Shown: positions 61,311 to 64,000 of the stretch, one piece after another | How positions within the stretch are numbered: position 1 is the first letter of the stretch | Layout of the letters: every line of letters begins with the position of its first letter | NCBI GenBank assembly: GCA_029959085.1 | Contig: JARWIR010000002.1 | Location: forward strand, 62,550,154 to 62,614,153 | Direction: 5' to 3' | DNA: 64,000 bases | DNA from: Nemophila menziesii | Taxonomy: Eukaryota; Streptophyta; Magnoliopsida; Boraginales; Hydrophyllaceae | The notes under the pieces: model-generated | Told to the model about the DNA's origin: nothing | The model's input: only the letters and a program-made list of their open reading frames with translations | Database searches by the model: none | Translations under genes and position numbers: made by a program

Positions 61311-63456
61311 ATACAAGGATGAGTGAGTAAGGGTTATAATATTTTTGGTTTTTTTTATTGGAATTTATGTTTATATTATTTTAGGTATGAGTGACTGGAC
61401 CAACCTAACCTGCTATGTTTTTTAAAAGATGATACATATGTTAAGTTTTTTAAAAGGTGGTACATATAAATTTATCGACAATATATCCACAATAACTAAT
61501 CATATGAAAAAAAAGTATCTATATAAATTATCTATAAAAAAATTGAATTTCAATTACTATTTTTAAATTAAATATATTAATACATATTATAAGTAATATA
61601 AAAAATGTTGGACTATATGATCAAATCAAATTATTTTTTTCATTTTCACATATTAAGTGAATGTAGGCTCTTATTCTCGCCAAAAGCACACAAAATAATT
61701 AGAAAATAATTTAAAAATAGAAAATGGTATTAAATGGACTAGTGTTAATAATAATGTTTATAATATTTTCTTCATAAATAAAAATTTCCTATTGATAGTC
61801 TGTCTATTGGTTAGACTACTCTGAGCCTAAAGTGGATCTCAGATGTATTGAAAAAGAAATAAAAAATATCTTTTTATAATTAGCATCTCTTTCAACCCCT
61901 AACTCCCCTCCTCGGTGGCTGTTTTAGTTTAGTGTTTTCAACCTCTCTAAATTTTTTAAACAATCTCCTCGTCTCCTTTAACATTATCTTTTCTAAATCT
62001 GTTACATTCCTATTCTTCCTATTTTATAAACGTGTGATTAGTGTAATTAGGCATTTTTAATCTAGATCCAGATCTATACTGAAAAAGTATAATTAGTGTG
62101 ATGTGGTATTTTAATCGCATCTCGTCTCAGATCGATATTCATGACATTTCAAGTAAGTATTGCAGATATCCTCAATTTTTATAATTATTTTGATTTCTTC
62201 TTCATTGAAAAATATGGTTGGTTCTCAAGATTTATCTTTTTATTCAAAAATAGTACTTAACAATTCTCATAAATATATATATATTATATGCTCCTTATTT
62301 ATAATATGAAATTTACAAGGTGATTTTTAGTTAATATTATAAAATTATGTTGATTTCCAAATTTCCAAAGTTATTTTAAAAAATAAATATAAGACGAATG
62401 GATGTTGTATCTCAATTAGAATATAAAACAAATAAAAGAAAGTAGTAGAAGGGAGAATCAATTAATTGTCATATGTCAAATTTCTTATAGGGTTCTGATA
62501 GGAACATAACACTTATGTGCAGAGATTTATCATTTCCATTTATTATGTTTATAAATCAACTTTTATTCTTTAACACTCTGATGTAATATCTAAGAAAAAT
62601 TATAACATCTTTGACTATGGAAATTATTTCAAGATAGAAATTTTCTGAATAATATCTTAGTCTCATGTAAAATAGATCTAATACTTCAACTTGTTCTGAA
62701 AAAGTTATTTATAAGTTGAATTTTTTACGTTTGTTTGAGTTCAAAATAAACCCATATGTATTTAATAAGATGATTTTATGCCTTTTAAGAGAGACCAAAC
62801 TTTTTCTTCCATTGTAGATTTATAATAGATAAACTTATGATTTCAATGAATAACCTAATAATTTTGAGTAATATTAGATATCATTCAAAATCATGCATCT
62901 TTTTTTCACCATTTACTTGGACCGATTATAAAAAAGAAAAAAAGATACGTTAGGAAAGAAAAATCATATGATTGATCCACTTAAAACACCCTGAAAGATA
63001 ATAAAAGGATCACGTGATTTTTTGAGTGACGTATAATATTACTCAATCATGTTTATTGAGTATGACTCCATCTATTCCCAATTCATACCATCAATTGGAA
63101 AAAGATGTATCGTTTAACCAATATTTTATATTTAAACTAAAAATATGAAAGAATATGGATTAAGTTTCTTCAAAAAAAAGACTAATCAATATTAATATGT
63201 ATGATAAAATATATACGCTCTAGTCTAATTAAACTCTTGTTTCCTAATTTCTTATTCAACAACTGATTCAAATTATAAATAATGAAAAATATATTGTATG
63301 TTTAATGAAATGAAATGAAATGAAATGTGATTTTTCATCGATAAGAAATTTGGTGGAATGTATATATTCTATTTTGGTATACTGTATTACAAAATCATCA
63401 CTACATCACCGACTATAGGCCTTGCAGAAATATGTCTTGCAACCACTTTTCTACCA

Positions 63457-63645
63457 CTACACCACATTCAATTGCTCAATATAATTTTTTCTTGTTTGTT
63501 TTAGATTAGCAATGTTTTTGATTGAAGAATCCATATCAATTTCGCAACCATATCTGAAAGGTGGCAACATTGTTTTGTGCCTCAAGATCACGGTGAGGAA
63601 TTCTTCAATTAGCAGAAGTGGATATTGTATTTGATTTGTTGCCAA
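63457..63645 (-). pseudogene. 62-codon ORF, B2 copy of 39657-39890
   Basis: Same start (MATNQIQYPLLLIEEFLT) as the copy C frame, ended early by a one-base difference after EQLN. Conservation reflects the recent duplication; no family recognised. Confidence 0.25.
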
Positions 63646-64000
63646 GAATGACAGAAACCTTTTCTAGCATCACAAGCCATTCAAGAGTTTCTTTTATAGA
63701 GTGAAATAGCTGGGTCATGAGTTTAGGACAAGAATCTAAAAACTAGCATGCATAGTTCATTGCCACAACCATGATGTTTTCTCAAGTTATGCAGTACAGT
63801 CCAGCCTCGCTAACGAGGTTTTGAATTTTGGGTTATCGAAAAATCTATCTTTGTTTTATGTTCTCTTCGTTTGTATTTTGCAGTGCAATATTTATAAAAA
63901 CATATATGTAAACTTTTATGTCATTGTTGAGTAGTTATTGGTTGGGATATTTAACCATGTTTCATGTGGAACATTATTAAATGAATATTTTATATATGCA

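Larger units (their letters stand above)
56897..64000 (+). repeat. Low-copy long repeat, copy B2 (runs off the right edge)
   Basis: Continuous with A2; overlaps A2 coordinates because 56897-57322 corresponds both to the A1 end and the B1 start. It matches B1 up to 63222 and C part 3 from about 62492 to the window edge. It lacks about 300 bp (joined at about 63134) containing the 85-codon ORF found in B1 and C. It keeps 60986-61310, which B1 has lost. Confidence 0.93.

Overview
The window looks like a piece of a plant (probably eudicot) nuclear genome. It is very A+T-rich, has no bacterial-style coding, and holds a Ty1/copia LTR retrotransposon with a tRNA-iMet-type primer site. It also holds decayed but recognisable fragments of nuclear genes (COG3, ribulose-phosphate 3-epimerase, an M16 zinc protease, a kinesin-14 motor) that keep GT-AG intron borders. 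I could not assign a species. I see no intact host gene, rRNA, tRNA or CRISPR array. The organisation (layered repeats, nested insertions, broken coding) fits pericentromeric or other repeat-dense heterochromatin.

The backbone is one long low-copy repeat present about three times. The fullest copy runs from about 48655 to the right edge (A2+B2). A first copy is split into A1 (1-7802) and B1 (21741-28057). A third, internally deleted copy C lies at 33459-34309, 37137-38437 and 38441-40242. Copies differ by indels of tens to hundreds of bases, several with short microhomology at the junction. The repeat carries no gene I recognise, only a few small shared ORFs of doubtful meaning.

Between A1 and B1 (7803-21740) lies a roughly 14 kb block. 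It opens with a 161 bp direct repeat full of TAGTCGCTAGA motifs. Next comes a 7.0 kb element (8451-15412) with terminal inverted repeats of about 960 bp, each with a TATA-like promoter pointing inward. Inside it, all on the + strand, are pieces of several host genes: a GC-rich first-exon-like ORF, the C-terminal exons of COG3, a coiled-coil-like exon of unknown origin, and exons of plastid-type ribulose-phosphate 3-epimerase. This is the layout of a gene-capturing (Pack-MULE-like) element. The rest of the block (15413-21740) is A+T-rich with no recognisable gene.

Between B1 and C (28058-33458) is a second captured-gene element (28436-30242) with two 485 bp inverted arms around three exons of an M16 protease gene. 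Beside it is a decayed kinesin-14 motor fragment whose neck exon is tandemly duplicated. Copy C is interrupted by a 2.8 kb insert with an old copia RT/RNase H relic, a 177 bp tandem duplication and a diverged copy of part of the backbone repeat.

Between C and A2 sits a full-structure copia element (42388-46953) with 5 bp target duplications (ATAGC), LTRs of 360 and 377 bp, and all expected domains in order gag-PR-INT-RT-RNase H. Its coding is broken by several frameshifts, stops and a deletion. The clearest points of interest are the two independent gene-capture elements and the contrast between young-looking LTRs and a very damaged coding region.
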